NCBI GenBank assembly: GCA_947258735.1
Contig: CAMYJJ010000103.1
Location: forward strand, 1-9,853
DNA: 9,853 bases
Origin: Thermodesulfovibrionia bacterium
GTDB lineage: Bacteria; Nitrospirota; Thermodesulfovibrionia; UBA6902
Reading direction: 5' to 3'
The notes beneath the pieces are model-generated. The model saw nothing but the letters and a program-made list of their open reading frames with translations, was not told where the DNA came from and made no database searches. Positions 1 through 6,336 of this stretch are shown piece after piece (the first letter of the stretch is position 1; each line of letters begins with the position of its first letter). Position numbers and translations under genes: made by a program.

Positions 1-978
1 CTGGACAGGGGAGAGGGCATACCATGGAAAGGCAATTACTCATCATGGCTTGAACAGAAAAGGACACGTCTGCAGCAGGAGGAAAAGTCCGAGAGCGACC
101 GGCAGAAGACGCTTCAGCGGGAGCTGGAATGGATAAAAATGTCACCAAAAGGACGGCATGCCAAATCAAAGGCCAGAATCAGCTCATATGAAGCGATGTT
201 ACATCAGGATACAGAAAAGAGGGCAAGGGAACTTGAGATTTATATGCCGCCGGGACCAAGGCTCGGTGATGTGGTTATAAAAGCTGATAATGTCAGCAAA
301 GCCTATGGCAACAACATCCTGGTTGAGGGTATGACGTTCTCATTACCGCCCGGAGGCATCGTCGGGGTGATCGGACCTAACGGGGCCGGTAAAACAACAT
401 TCTTCAGGATGATCACAGGACAGGAATCCCATGACTCAGGGAGCTTTAAAACAGGCGAAACAGTGAAGCTCGCGTATGTTGATCAGAGTCGTGATGATCT
501 TGAGCCTGACAAGTCCATATGGGAAGTCATTTCTGACGGCCTCGATCTGATTCCTCTGGGAAAACGGGAGGTGAATTCCCGTGCATACGTAGCCAGGTTC
601 AACTTTTCCGGCAGCGATCAGCAGAAAAAGGTATCAATGCTGTCGGGTGGAGAGAGAAACCGTGTTCATCTTGCAAGGATGCTGAAGCAGGAGGCAAATG
701 TTCTTCTTCTTGATGAACCTACAAACGATCTGGATGTGAATACCATGCGTGCCCTTGAAGAAGCGCTTGAAAACTTCGCCGGCTGCGCTGTGATCATCAG
801 TCATGACAGGTGGTTCCTTGACCGTATTGCTACCCATATACTGGCATTTGAGGGAGAGAGCAACGTGGTCTGGTATGATGGGAATTACACTGAATATGAA
901 TCTGACCGCAGGAAGCGTCTCGGAGCTGAGGCAGACCAGCCCCACCGGATAAAGTACAGGCATCTGACCAGGGAATAA
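1..978 (+). CDS. ettA: EttA-type ABC-F translation factor, C-terminal part (5' truncated by window edge)
   Basis: The frame is open from base 1 to the TAA at 976-978, so about 325 residues are present; EttA is usually about 555, and the first ATPase domain lies off the left edge. The visible part begins at the end of the first ABC domain (LDRGEGIPWKGNYSSW), passes through a charged helical interdomain linker (codons about 17-70), and then holds the complete second ABC domain. That domain shows Walker A GPNGAGKTT (codons 125-133), signature LSGGE (214-218), Walker B LLLDEP with the catalytic Glu (235-240) and the H-loop His (268). The tail ending in HRIKYRHLTRE is typical of EttA. There are no membrane segments. 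ABC-F proteins bind the ribosomal E site and couple ATP level to translation; EttA gates entry into elongation. The Met at 139 is internal to the linker and is not the start. Family assignment is firm; EttA rather than another ABC-F rests on the linker and C-terminus. Confidence 0.94.
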   Translation: MDRGEGIPWKGNYSSWLEQKRTRLQQEEKSESDRQKTLQRELEWIKMSPKGRHAKSKARISSYEAMLHQDTEKRARELEIYMPPGPRLGDVVIKADNVSKAYGNNILVEGMTFSLPPGGIVGVIGPNGAGKTTFFRMITGQESHDSGSFKTGETVKLAYVDQSRDDLEPDKSIWEVISDGLDLIPLGKREVNSRAYVARFNFSGSDQQKKVSMLSGGERNRVHLARMLKQEANVLLLDEPTNDLDVNTMRALEEALENFAGCAVIISHDRWFLDRIATHILAFEGESNVVWYDGNYTEYESDRRKRLGAEADQPHRIKYRHLTRE

Positions 979-1040
979 AGAAAGGGTAGCCACTAAAAGC
1001 GATTGGAAGTGTAAGGCTGTTATCCGCAAGTTCAAAGAAG

Positions 1041-1179
1041 GGACCCAGGGTTTGAGGAGCCAAGGGGTCGCGTGAATGGAATATTAAAGATTACTGATTG
1101 AGATGCTGAATGTAAAATGAATCATACGTTTTTTGCCTGTTCACTTGAATCCTAGACCCCTCGAACCCTTGCACCCTTT
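1041..1179. repeat. Inverted pair of degenerate octamer repeats between convergent genes
   Basis: Left arm 1041-1072 reads as four octamers resembling GGTTCAAG (ggacccag, ggtttgag, gagccaag, gggtcgcg). Right arm 1144-1179 reads as four octamers resembling the complement, CTTGAACC (cttgaatc, ctagaccc, ctcgaacc, cttgcacc, then cttt). AGGGTTTGAGG (1047-1057) can pair with CCTCGAACCCT (1159-1169) over 11 bp including one G-U, across a loop of about 100 nt. The arms sit between the 3' ends of ettA and the dehydrogenase gene. No T-run follows, so a simple intrinsic terminator is not supported. Nothing else is recognised between 979 and 1185. Confidence 0.55.
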
Positions 1180-1185
1180 CTCACA

Positions 1186-1941
1186 TCAGACTTTCCCGAC
1201 AGGCGCCATGTATATGGCAAACTCTTCGTCACCGTCTATTTTCAGCAATTCGTCCGTGAGATCCTGATTATATGCTGCAACAGCGCATGTGCCTGCATTG
1301 ATGGCTTCACAGGCAAGGTATAAATTCTGGCAGACATGTCCGGCATCTATGGCTATTACCTTATGGGCTGCGATGTCATATCTCCATTCCATTCGATAGG
1401 GGACTGTTGTCCAGATAAAGCTGACAGGTGCTTTTCTGAAAAATGGCTGTCCAAGCGCTGCTTCCACAATAAGCTCTTCAAGGTTTTTATCCGTATGTTG
1501 AAATAAAAGCTGGTGTTCTACAGGCAGATACCTGTAAATCCCTTTTTCCAGTCCGGATACATTTAAAACACAAAGATACGTTTCAAATGAATGCCTGCAT
1601 CCTGCAGAGGGCACAGTTCTATATGCTGTAGCTTCATTAGCCTGTTTCCGGATTCCCTGTGTGGCCCAAAGTAAAAAGGAAAGTTCATCCAGACGTAATG
1701 GCTGGTCAAGAAACGTTCTACGGCTTTTGCGCTGAGCGATAGCTTTAACAAGATCTATATCAGGTATATTCTCCAGTTTGTTTACAGGAACGAGATCAAC
1801 AGTGGTGCAATCTTCAGGAACAGGTTTTTCGATTGAAGGGGGAGTTATACCGCGATTCTGATCGGTCTGGTGAAAATTGATCATTAGACGTACGCTGTCT
1901 TTTAGGAAATATCTATAGTGGTCAATTGATTTCATGTCCAT
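1186..1941 (-). CDS. SagB-type FMN-dependent dehydrogenase (nitroreductase superfamily)
   Basis: A 251-aa soluble protein of the nitroreductase fold. Family features seen are RKSRRTF (residues 71-77), the usual FMN-phosphate contact near the start of the domain; LSFLLWATQGI (87-97); PSAGCRH (111-117), matching the PSAG motif of SagB-type enzymes; an IYRY strand (135-138); DAGHVCQNLYLA (199-210); and a C-terminal APVGK. The first 60 or so residues form an extension typical of this subgroup. The start is supported by GAAGGAGC (1953-1946) five to six bases before the ATG. SagB enzymes oxidise azolines to azoles in peptide natural products, but stand-alone homologues are common and their substrates are unknown. 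No YcaO cyclodehydratase or precursor peptide is visible here, so a thiazole pathway is not supported. It is divergent from the DUF1284/radical SAM pair and convergent with ettA. The fold is confident; the reaction is not known. Confidence 0.85.
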   Translation of the reverse strand: MDMKSIDHYRYFLKDSVRLMINFHQTDQNRGITPPSIEKPVPEDCTTVDLVPVNKLENIPDIDLVKAIAQRKSRRTFLDQPLRLDELSFLLWATQGIRKQANEATAYRTVPSAGCRHSFETYLCVLNVSGLEKGIYRYLPVEHQLLFQHTDKNLEELIVEAALGQPFFRKAPVSFIWTTVPYRMEWRYDIAAHKVIAIDAGHVCQNLYLACEAINAGTCAVAAYNQDLTDELLKIDGDEEFAIYMAPVGKV

Positions 1942-1999
1942 ATATGCTCCTTCAATATTAAGATTGAATGTAACTGAGTTTATAACTCTATTCTACAAC

Positions 2000-2008
2000 T
2001 GATATAAT
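2000..2008 (+). promoter_or_regulatory. Candidate extended -10 promoter for the DUF1284/radical SAM pair
   Basis: TGATATAAT (2000-2008) matches an extended -10 (TGN plus a perfect TATAAT). No good -35 lies at the usual distance, as is common for extended -10 promoters. Predicted transcription would begin near 2015, leaving a leader of about 50 nt before the ATG at 2067. The site lies in the 125-bp divergent spacer shared with the SagB-type gene. Confidence 0.45.
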
Positions 2009-2066
2009 AATTTACCACTACTTTATTGCTGGATAATGTATGTATAGTGAAGAATAAAGGGTTAAC

Positions 2067-2468
2067 ATGCCACGATTAAGAGGACATCACCTGATTTGCC
2101 TGCATTTTTTTCATGGCAAAGGGTACGATGATAATTTCATAAAGAATCTTAATAAAGTAATAACCCTGGCTGAAAAGGAGACAGTGACAATATCTTCAGG
2201 GGCAGATGATGTATGCAGCCATTGTGTTCATCTTAAACAAAGCAGGTGCACATCATCAGATAATGCTGAAAAGGCCATACTGAAAATGGACATAAAGGCG
2301 CGTGCACTTCTGGGTGTTTCTGAAGGAGATAACGTGTCATGGACAGAGTTAAAAAAAAGGGCAGAACGTATATTTTCGGACTGGTATTTCCAGTACTGTT
2401 CAGAATGTGAGTGGAAAAAGGCATGCGAAAAGGACCGGTATTTCATGAAATTGCTTAGCCAACTTTGA
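2067..2468 (+). CDS. DUF1284 family Cys-rich protein
   Basis: A 133-aa protein beginning MPRLRGHHLICLHFFHGKGY, the characteristic opening of DUF1284 proteins (RGHHLxCL plus GKGY). Seven cysteines are present. Six form two clusters: C50-x2-C53-x7-C61 (CSHCVHLKQSRC) and C111-x2-C114-x5-C120 (CSECEWKKAC). This pattern suggests metal or iron-sulfur binding, which is inference because no biochemical role of the family is known to me. There is no signal peptide or membrane segment. A modest ribosome binding site, AAAGGG, sits before the ATG. The stop codon overlaps the possible TTG start of the radical SAM gene by four bases (TTGA), so the two are probably co-translated and functionally linked. Family assignment is good; function is unknown. 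Confidence 0.85.
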   Translation: MPRLRGHHLICLHFFHGKGYDDNFIKNLNKVITLAEKETVTISSGADDVCSHCVHLKQSRCTSSDNAEKAILKMDIKARALLGVSEGDNVSWTELKKRAERIFSDWYFQYCSECEWKKACEKDRYFMKLLSQL

Positions 2469-4018
2469 GCATTCATTCATTAGAACTCAACAACATGATA
2501 CTTATTTATCCGCCTGTAGCCAAACCTGGCGAACCTCCTGCAGGCGTTGCAAGGCTTTCCGGAGTTCTCTCATATCATAATATTAACCATACGGTTGTTG
2601 ATTTAAATCTTGAGACGTTGGAGCACATTATACATGAGACCCGTCCGGACCCGTTCCGTACCTATGACAAATGGACAGCACGTTCTTTACGTTATATCTC
2701 AGATAACTATAATGTACTCAGAGATGATGAAACGTATGGTTCGCTTGACAGGTATAAACGTGCAGTAATTGATCTGAACCATGCCGTTGAGTCCCGGACG
2801 GCAAACGGGGCATGTGCGGGGCTTGCCAATTACAGGCACAGAGAGCTTTCCCCTTTGAGAAGTGAGGACCTTTTAAAAGCTGCTGAACATCCTGAAGACA
2901 ACCCTTACTTCATGTACTTCAGCACAAGACTGACTTCCCTTATTCGTGAATGTGCTCCTCTGATTATGGGATTTTCCCTCAGCTATTTAAGTCAGGCATT
3001 AAGCACGTTTGCCATTATTGGCTTTCTGAAAAAAAGATTTCCTCATCTCTCCATTGTCATTGGGGGAGGGCTTATTACATCCTGGATGAGAAATCCCGAA
3101 TGGCACAATCCTTTTAAGGGCCTGGTTGACCATCTTGTATCAGGTCCTGGAGAAAGACCATTGCTCAACTTATTAGGGGTAATGGAAAAAAACGAAACAT
3201 ATTCAGGGCCGGACTATAAAAAGCTGTCACTCCATAACTATCTTTCACCCGGTGTCATTCTGCCGTATAGCGCTTCCAGCGGATGTCACTGGAACAGGTG
3301 TTCATTCTGTCCTGAACATGCCGAGGACAATCCTTATGTCCCGGTGAAGACTGATCACGTCATACGTGACCTTAGCAGGCTTATTTCAGAAACAGGCCCC
3401 CGGATTATTCACCTTCTGGACAATGCCATTAGTACATCATTGTTAAAGAAACTGGCAGATTCCATGAGTATTCCCTGGTATGGCTTTGCTAAGATTCATC
3501 CCCTCCTCACTGATCCTGAGTTCTGCATGGCGCTGAAAAAATCAGGCTGTATCATGCTGAAGCTGGGTCTGGAGTCAGGGGACCAGAGGGTGCTTGATAC
3601 CATGCAGAAGGGGATTGATGTCAGCACTGCATCACTGGTTTTAAAAACACTGAAAAACGCGGGAATAGCAACGTATGTATATGTCATGTTCGGTACGCCT
3701 GCAGAGACAGAGAATGAAGCAGGAAAAACACTGGATTTTGTAATCAATCATAAAGAGGAGGTAGACTTTCTTAATGTCGCGATATTTAATATGCCTGTAT
3801 GCAGTCCGGAGGTTTCACAGTATAGAACGAGAAAATTTTATGAAGGAGACCTGTCCCTGTATACCGACTTTGAACATCCGGACGGATGGAACAGGAAAAA
3901 AGTAAGAAACTTCCTGAAACATGAATTTAACAGCAACAAAGCAGTTGCTGCGATCCTGAATAATGATCCACCGATTTTTACGTCCAACCATGCACCGTTT
4001 TTTGTTATGAGAAGATAA
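2465..4018 (+). CDS. B12-binding-domain-type radical SAM protein
   Basis: 517 aa if the TTG at 2465 is used, 507 aa if translation begins at ATG 2495 (MILIYPPVAKPGEPPAG). The latter looks like the natural N-terminus of this class, but neither start has a ribosome binding site, so coupling to the upstream DUF1284 gene is likely. Residues 11-50 and about 160-240 form a Rossmann-like region as in B12-binding radical SAM proteins (FSLSYLSQ, IVIGGGLITS); the DxHxxG cobalamin motif was not seen. The [4Fe-4S] ligands are in SGCHWNRCSFCPE (C274, C279, C282), spaced CX4CX2C where CX3CX2C is usual. KLGLESGDQRVLDTMQKG (366-383) is the usual radical SAM barrel motif. No transmembrane helix is seen. The substrate is unknown. 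The gene end overlaps the convergent membrane ORF by 14 bp. Confidence 0.88.
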   Translation: MSIHSLELNNMILIYPPVAKPGEPPAGVARLSGVLSYHNINHTVVDLNLETLEHIIHETRPDPFRTYDKWTARSLRYISDNYNVLRDDETYGSLDRYKRAVIDLNHAVESRTANGACAGLANYRHRELSPLRSEDLLKAAEHPEDNPYFMYFSTRLTSLIRECAPLIMGFSLSYLSQALSTFAIIGFLKKRFPHLSIVIGGGLITSWMRNPEWHNPFKGLVDHLVSGPGERPLLNLLGVMEKNETYSGPDYKKLSLHNYLSPGVILPYSASSGCHWNRCSFCPEHAEDNPYVPVKTDHVIRDLSRLISETGPRIIHLLDNAISTSLLKKLADSMSIPWYGFAKIHPLLTDPEFCMALKKSGCIMLKLGLESGDQRVLDTMQKGIDVSTASLVLKTLKNAGIATYVYVMFGTPAETENEAGKTLDFVINHKEEVDFLNVAIFNMPVCSPEVSQYRTRKFYEGDLSLYTDFEHPDGWNRKKVRNFLKHEFNSNKAVAAILNNDPPIFTSNHAPFFVMRR

Positions 4019-4379
4019 ATTTGAGGATGTTGTACATTCCTGATGATCCTGCAACAATTCCTGCATAGAATAAAATAATAAGTGTGCCTTTAGGGAACTG
4101 GTCCCTGTTTGAGAGGAAATAGGCTGTGCATAATCCTGTGCTTATCAGGAATGCAGATAAAAATATATATTTCTCCGGAATCTTATCAGGAGATATGAGA
4201 GTGATAATGAACGCAGGAAGGACCCATAAGAGCAGCAGCATCCCTGATAACGTTGCCAGTGCTCCAATAAAAGGATTGAGACGTTTCAGAACGTTAGATA
4301 GGGAAATAAGATGTCCGTGCCGGCTGAATTTAAAATCAAAAGCCACGGTTGATGAGGTTATGTTCATAAGGTCAGACAT
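4005..4379 (-). CDS. Small membrane protein with three predicted TM helices, possibly the 3' part of a split gene
   Basis: A 124-aa ORF with three hydrophobic stretches at about residues 36-62, 70-89 and 98-119, and a polar N-terminus. No family is recognised. The ATG at 4379 has no ribosome binding site. Upstream, the same reading frame stays open for 12 codons (4415-4380), meets a single TGA (4416-4418), and then continues open back through the 54-codon ORF at 4580. The ORF may therefore be the second half of one gene of about 191 codons interrupted by a nonsense codon, or a separate translated gene. Its end overlaps the radical SAM gene by 14 bp in convergent orientation. Confidence 0.6.
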   Translation of the reverse strand: MSDLMNITSSTVAFDFKFSRHGHLISLSNVLKRLNPFIGALATLSGMLLLLWVLPAFIITLISPDKIPEKYIFLSAFLISTGLCTAYFLSNRDQFPKGTLIILFYAGIVAGSSGMYNILKFIFS

Positions 4380-4415
4380 GTAATCATGCTTTAAGGTAAT
4401 CGAGACTACGAAAGA

Positions 4416-4580
4416 TCAGATAATGATCAATGACAGGAGAGATACAGTTACCTGGACCAGATAGGCACAGGAGAGTCTTATGCCGAGATATAAGAATAGC
4501 ATGAGTAACATTGAAAAAAAAATACCAATGAAAAGAGATGTTAACGGGGCTGATTTCTGTAAACGATGTGAAGGACCCAT
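4416..4580 (-). CDS. Short hydrophobic ORF (54 aa), in frame with the downstream membrane ORF
   Basis: Starts MGPSHRLQKSAPL and contains hydrophobic stretches at about residues 13-34 and 38-54, ending at a TGA right after LLSLIII. An end inside a hydrophobic run is unusual for a complete protein and fits an interruption of a longer membrane protein. The ORF at 4379-4005 is in the same frame 12 codons further on. No clear ribosome binding site is present. It lies 25 bp after the HNH gene stop on the same strand, so it may be co-transcribed. Coding status is uncertain; it fills most of the otherwise empty 4380-4605 stretch. Confidence 0.4.
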   Translation of the reverse strand: MGPSHRLQKSAPLTSLFIGIFFSMLLMLFLYLGIRLSCAYLVQVTVSLLSLIII

Positions 4581-4605
4581 ATTATGGAAGAAGGTACGAT
4601 ATTAA

Positions 4606-4902
4606 TTAATCTGACGAAGCGCGGTTCATGTATTCTTCCCACTCCATGGGAAGGGAATGTTTCTTTTTGTTGTTGCACTCCTTGCAGGCCGGCACAACGT
4701 TGCCTTTTGTTGATTTGCCTCCACGGATTATGGGGATAATATGGTCCATCGTCAGTTCTTTAGGAGATACCAGAGCACGACAATAATAGCAGCTTCCTTC
4801 ACTGCATTTTCTCTGCCACCACTGTGTTTTACGCAGGTCGCGGGCCTTCTGCTTTTCCTTTTTGATCTCTGCATCTGATACGGTGGATATAAAATGGTCC
4901 AT
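4606..4902 (-). CDS. Small HNH endonuclease family protein
   Basis: A 98-aa single-domain protein. Two zinc-knuckle pairs, CYYC (C38, C41) and CKEC (C73, C76), flank the beta-beta-alpha metal motif: TMDHIIPIIRGG with the catalytic D53-H54, then KGNVVPACKECNNKK with N68 and N77. The N-terminus (about residues 10-31) is a basic helix rich in Lys and Arg, plausibly DNA-contacting. All HNH residues expected for activity are present. Homologues of this length are widespread single-gene nucleases of unknown biological role; no intron, intein or restriction methyltransferase lies beside it. No ribosome binding site precedes the ATG, and -10-like sequence sits close upstream. Divergent from the SUI1 gene. 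Confidence 0.88.
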   Translation of the reverse strand: MDHFISTVSDAEIKKEKQKARDLRKTQWWQRKCSEGSCYYCRALVSPKELTMDHIIPIIRGGKSTKGNVVPACKECNNKKKHSLPMEWEEYMNRASSD

Positions 4903-4916
4903 AATATGTGTCTGTA

Positions 4917-4927
4917 ATTATAGTATA
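4917..4927 (-). promoter_or_regulatory. Candidate -10 region for the HNH gene
   Basis: On the minus strand, overlapping TATACT and TATAAT hexamers read across 4927-4917. Either would place the transcription start only about 8-12 nt before the ATG at 4902, giving a very short leader without a ribosome binding site. A -35 is not convincing (TGGTGA 18 bp before TATAAT is the best match). Confidence 0.4.
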
Positions 4928-4984
4928 GTTATACCCCCATTCACCAGTTAAGAGTATCAGGAAATGGTGTAAAACCTGAAATCC

Positions 4985-5014
4985 TGTAAAAGCATATAGT
5001 ATGCATGCTACAAT
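4985..5014 (+). promoter_or_regulatory. Candidate promoter for the SUI1 gene, giving a leaderless transcript
   Basis: TGTAAA (4985-4990), an 18-bp spacer and TACAAT (5009-5014). The expected start of transcription, about 7 nt after the -10, coincides with the A of the ATG at 5021. No ribosome binding site is present upstream of that ATG, which agrees with a leaderless mRNA. Confidence 0.4.
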
Positions 5015-5020
5015 GACTTC

Positions 5021-5362
5021 ATGAAAAACAGCAACTCAAGACTGGTCTATTCAACGGATCGTAATGTTCAGAGAAAAAAGAAACCGGATACAAAAAGTCC
5101 GGTGAGCATGACAAAACCGGCAGACCAAAGAGTAATCGTCAGAGTAGAACGAAAGGGCAGGGGAGGTAAGACGGTGACTGTCATTGATGGTCTTCATACA
5201 GACCAGAACACGACGCTGGCTTTTCTCAGGCAGTTGAAGGCAAAGCTTGGAACAGGCGGGACGATCAGGCAGGGCTGTTTTGAATTTCAGGGTGATCATG
5301 CCGACAGGCTTTTATCTGAATTAAAGAAGATGGGATATAACCCAAAACGATCAGGCGGGTAA
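5021..5362 (+). CDS. yciH: Bacterial SUI1/eIF1 family protein (YciH-like)
   Basis: A 113-aa protein. The N-terminus NSRLVYSTD (residues 4-12) matches the conserved opening of bacterial YciH proteins, which fixes the start despite the lack of a ribosome binding site. A Lys-rich, poorly conserved linker follows (about 13-36). The SUI1 domain covers about residues 37-113: RVERKGRGGKTVTVIDGL (41-58), then LGTGGTIRQGCFEFQGDH (76-93), and the helix LLSELKKMGY. Length agrees with YciH (about 108). eIF1 proofreads start-codon choice in eukaryotes and archaea; the bacterial homologue binds the 30S subunit in vitro, but its physiological role is poorly defined. It is monocistronic, divergent from the HNH gene. 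Confidence 0.93.
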   Translation: MKNSNSRLVYSTDRNVQRKKKPDTKSPVSMTKPADQRVIVRVERKGRGGKTVTVIDGLHTDQNTTLAFLRQLKAKLGTGGTIRQGCFEFQGDHADRLLSELKKMGYNPKRSGG

Positions 5363-5419
5363 CCCGGTTTATGCCATGCCGGTCTGCATTAATTAAAAGA
5401 GGTACACGAGAAAAAAATA

Positions 5420-5511
5420 TGAGGATGTTGACACATGTTTAGGGGACATGGCTGAAGTTAAAGGTAGGCTTGGTGACAAGTCATACTTTAATATCAAGGT
5501 CAACATCCTCA
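5420..5511. repeat. 92-nt element with perfect 13-bp inverted ends and two internal hairpins
   Basis: TGAGGATGTTGAC (5420-5432) and GTCAACATCCTCA (5499-5511) are exact reverse complements. Inside lie CATGTT/GACATG (5434-5439 with 5445-5450, one G-U, loop TAGGG) and GGCTTG/CAAGTC (5467-5472 with 5477-5482, one G-U) closed by GTGA, a GNRA-type tetraloop. Read as RNA on the plus strand this is a three-way junction; read as DNA it resembles a MITE or IS remnant. No target duplication and no transposase are evident. It lies between the SUI1 stop and the promoter of the 5664 gene. The rest of 5363-5663 holds only that promoter and AT-rich sequence. Confidence 0.55.
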
Positions 5512-5546
5512 AATGCAGTATAGCAGATTATTTTTTGTTTATCAAT

Positions 5547-5577
5547 TTGAACAATAACGCTATGTAACTGGTATAAT
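5547..5577 (+). promoter_or_regulatory. Extended -10 promoter for the 208-aa protein gene
   Basis: TGGTATAAT (5569-5577) is an extended -10 with a perfect TATAAT. TTGAAC (5547-5552) gives a possible -35 at a long 19-bp spacing. Predicted start near 5584, giving a leader of about 80 nt. A GGGTTT...AAACCC pair (5590-5595 with the matching bases near 5630) could form a long-loop stem in that leader, but it matches no riboswitch I know. Confidence 0.55.
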
Positions 5578-5663
5578 GTTTTTTCTGAATCGGGTTTGAG
5601 CGGCTTTCTATATTGCTTTATTAATGAAAACCCCTGATTTTAAATAATTTAAAGGAGCTATAT

Positions 5664-6290
5664 ATGACCGAGATAGGGAAGATAGATAAACCGGAAGTAA
5701 AAAAATACAAAAACAGAAAAAAAATATATTTTGTACGGAACCTGTATCTTCCCAAGAATGCATCTGACCAGTATAAAAGCATATTTGATCGCTACTGGAA
5801 AGAGGTTGAAGAACATATAGCGAAAATCGAGGCAGCCGGCAAGGTGACAAAGATTTTTTGTGAAAGTCTGTATATGACAGGTGAAGATGCCATAAGGGTA
5901 TTAACGTCCATGAATGGAGCGCTTCAACAGATTATTAAGAAAAAGATTGATGCCGGCGCCGAACTGTTAGCTCTTGAAGACAAGGACATATTCGGTTCAT
6001 ATGTTGACTGGAATAACTGCATGATGGTCATAAGGACAGAAAATGTATATAACAAGGTGCAGGAGCAGTTAAAGGCTGTAGTAAAGGACAGATTTAAGCA
6101 TATCAAATCCGTTCTTCAGAGCACTATTGGTCCGGCTGATGCTGCACTGCTGATCATGCGCAGTGAAGACAAGGATTTACTTGAACTCCCTGATGATGTC
6201 GAACTCTTTTTAATTTCTCCACCTGCGTATGACGACCTTATGAAATTTTTAAGAGATCGTGATGAGGGCAAAGAGTTCTGGAGAAGCTGA
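5664..6290 (+). CDS. Conserved-looking soluble protein of unrecognised family, 208 aa
   Basis: I do not recognise a named family. The start is supported by AAAGGAG (5651-5657) six bases before the ATG. The protein opens with a very basic stretch (KKYKNRKKIYF, residues 13-23), followed by mixed alpha/beta sequence without signal peptide, membrane helix or Cys cluster. Blocks that look conserved in character are CESLYMTGEDA (66-76), a central Glu/Asp-rich LALEDKDIFGSYVDW (101-115), and a C-terminal half with alternating beta strands and acidic loops: ADAALLIMRSEDKDLLELP and ELFLISPPAYDDLMKFLRD, then EFWRS. It has its own promoter and is convergent with the tautomerase gene. Normal codon use and a good ribosome binding site make it a real gene; function is open. 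Confidence 0.85.
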   Translation: MTEIGKIDKPEVKKYKNRKKIYFVRNLYLPKNASDQYKSIFDRYWKEVEEHIAKIEAAGKVTKIFCESLYMTGEDAIRVLTSMNGALQQIIKKKIDAGAELLALEDKDIFGSYVDWNNCMMVIRTENVYNKVQEQLKAVVKDRFKHIKSVLQSTIGPADAALLIMRSEDKDLLELPDDVELFLISPPAYDDLMKFLRDRDEGKEFWRS

Positions 6291-6336
6291 CAAGATGCCT
6301 CTAAGCTGTTTTGTTGAATTTAGGATATGAAATTAA

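Noticed and set aside
1976..1988. GAGTTTATAACTC palindrome in the SagB/DUF1284 divergent spacer
   Set aside because: Only 5-bp arms in AT-rich DNA; too short to call an operator without comparison to relatives.
4019..4032. 14-bp match (ATTTGAGGATGTTG) to the reverse complement of the element end at 5501-5514
   Set aside because: It lies inside coding sequence at the end of the membrane ORF, and one such match in 10 kb is plausible by chance.
5363..5390. Terminator after the SUI1 gene (CCGG...CCGG)
   Set aside because: Stem of only four bases with an 11-nt loop and no T-run.
5448..5567. 39-codon ORF starting MAEVKGRLGDKSYF on the plus strand
   Set aside because: No ribosome binding site, it crosses the right inverted-repeat arm, and the tail is low-complexity AT-rich sequence; the inverted repeat explains the region better.
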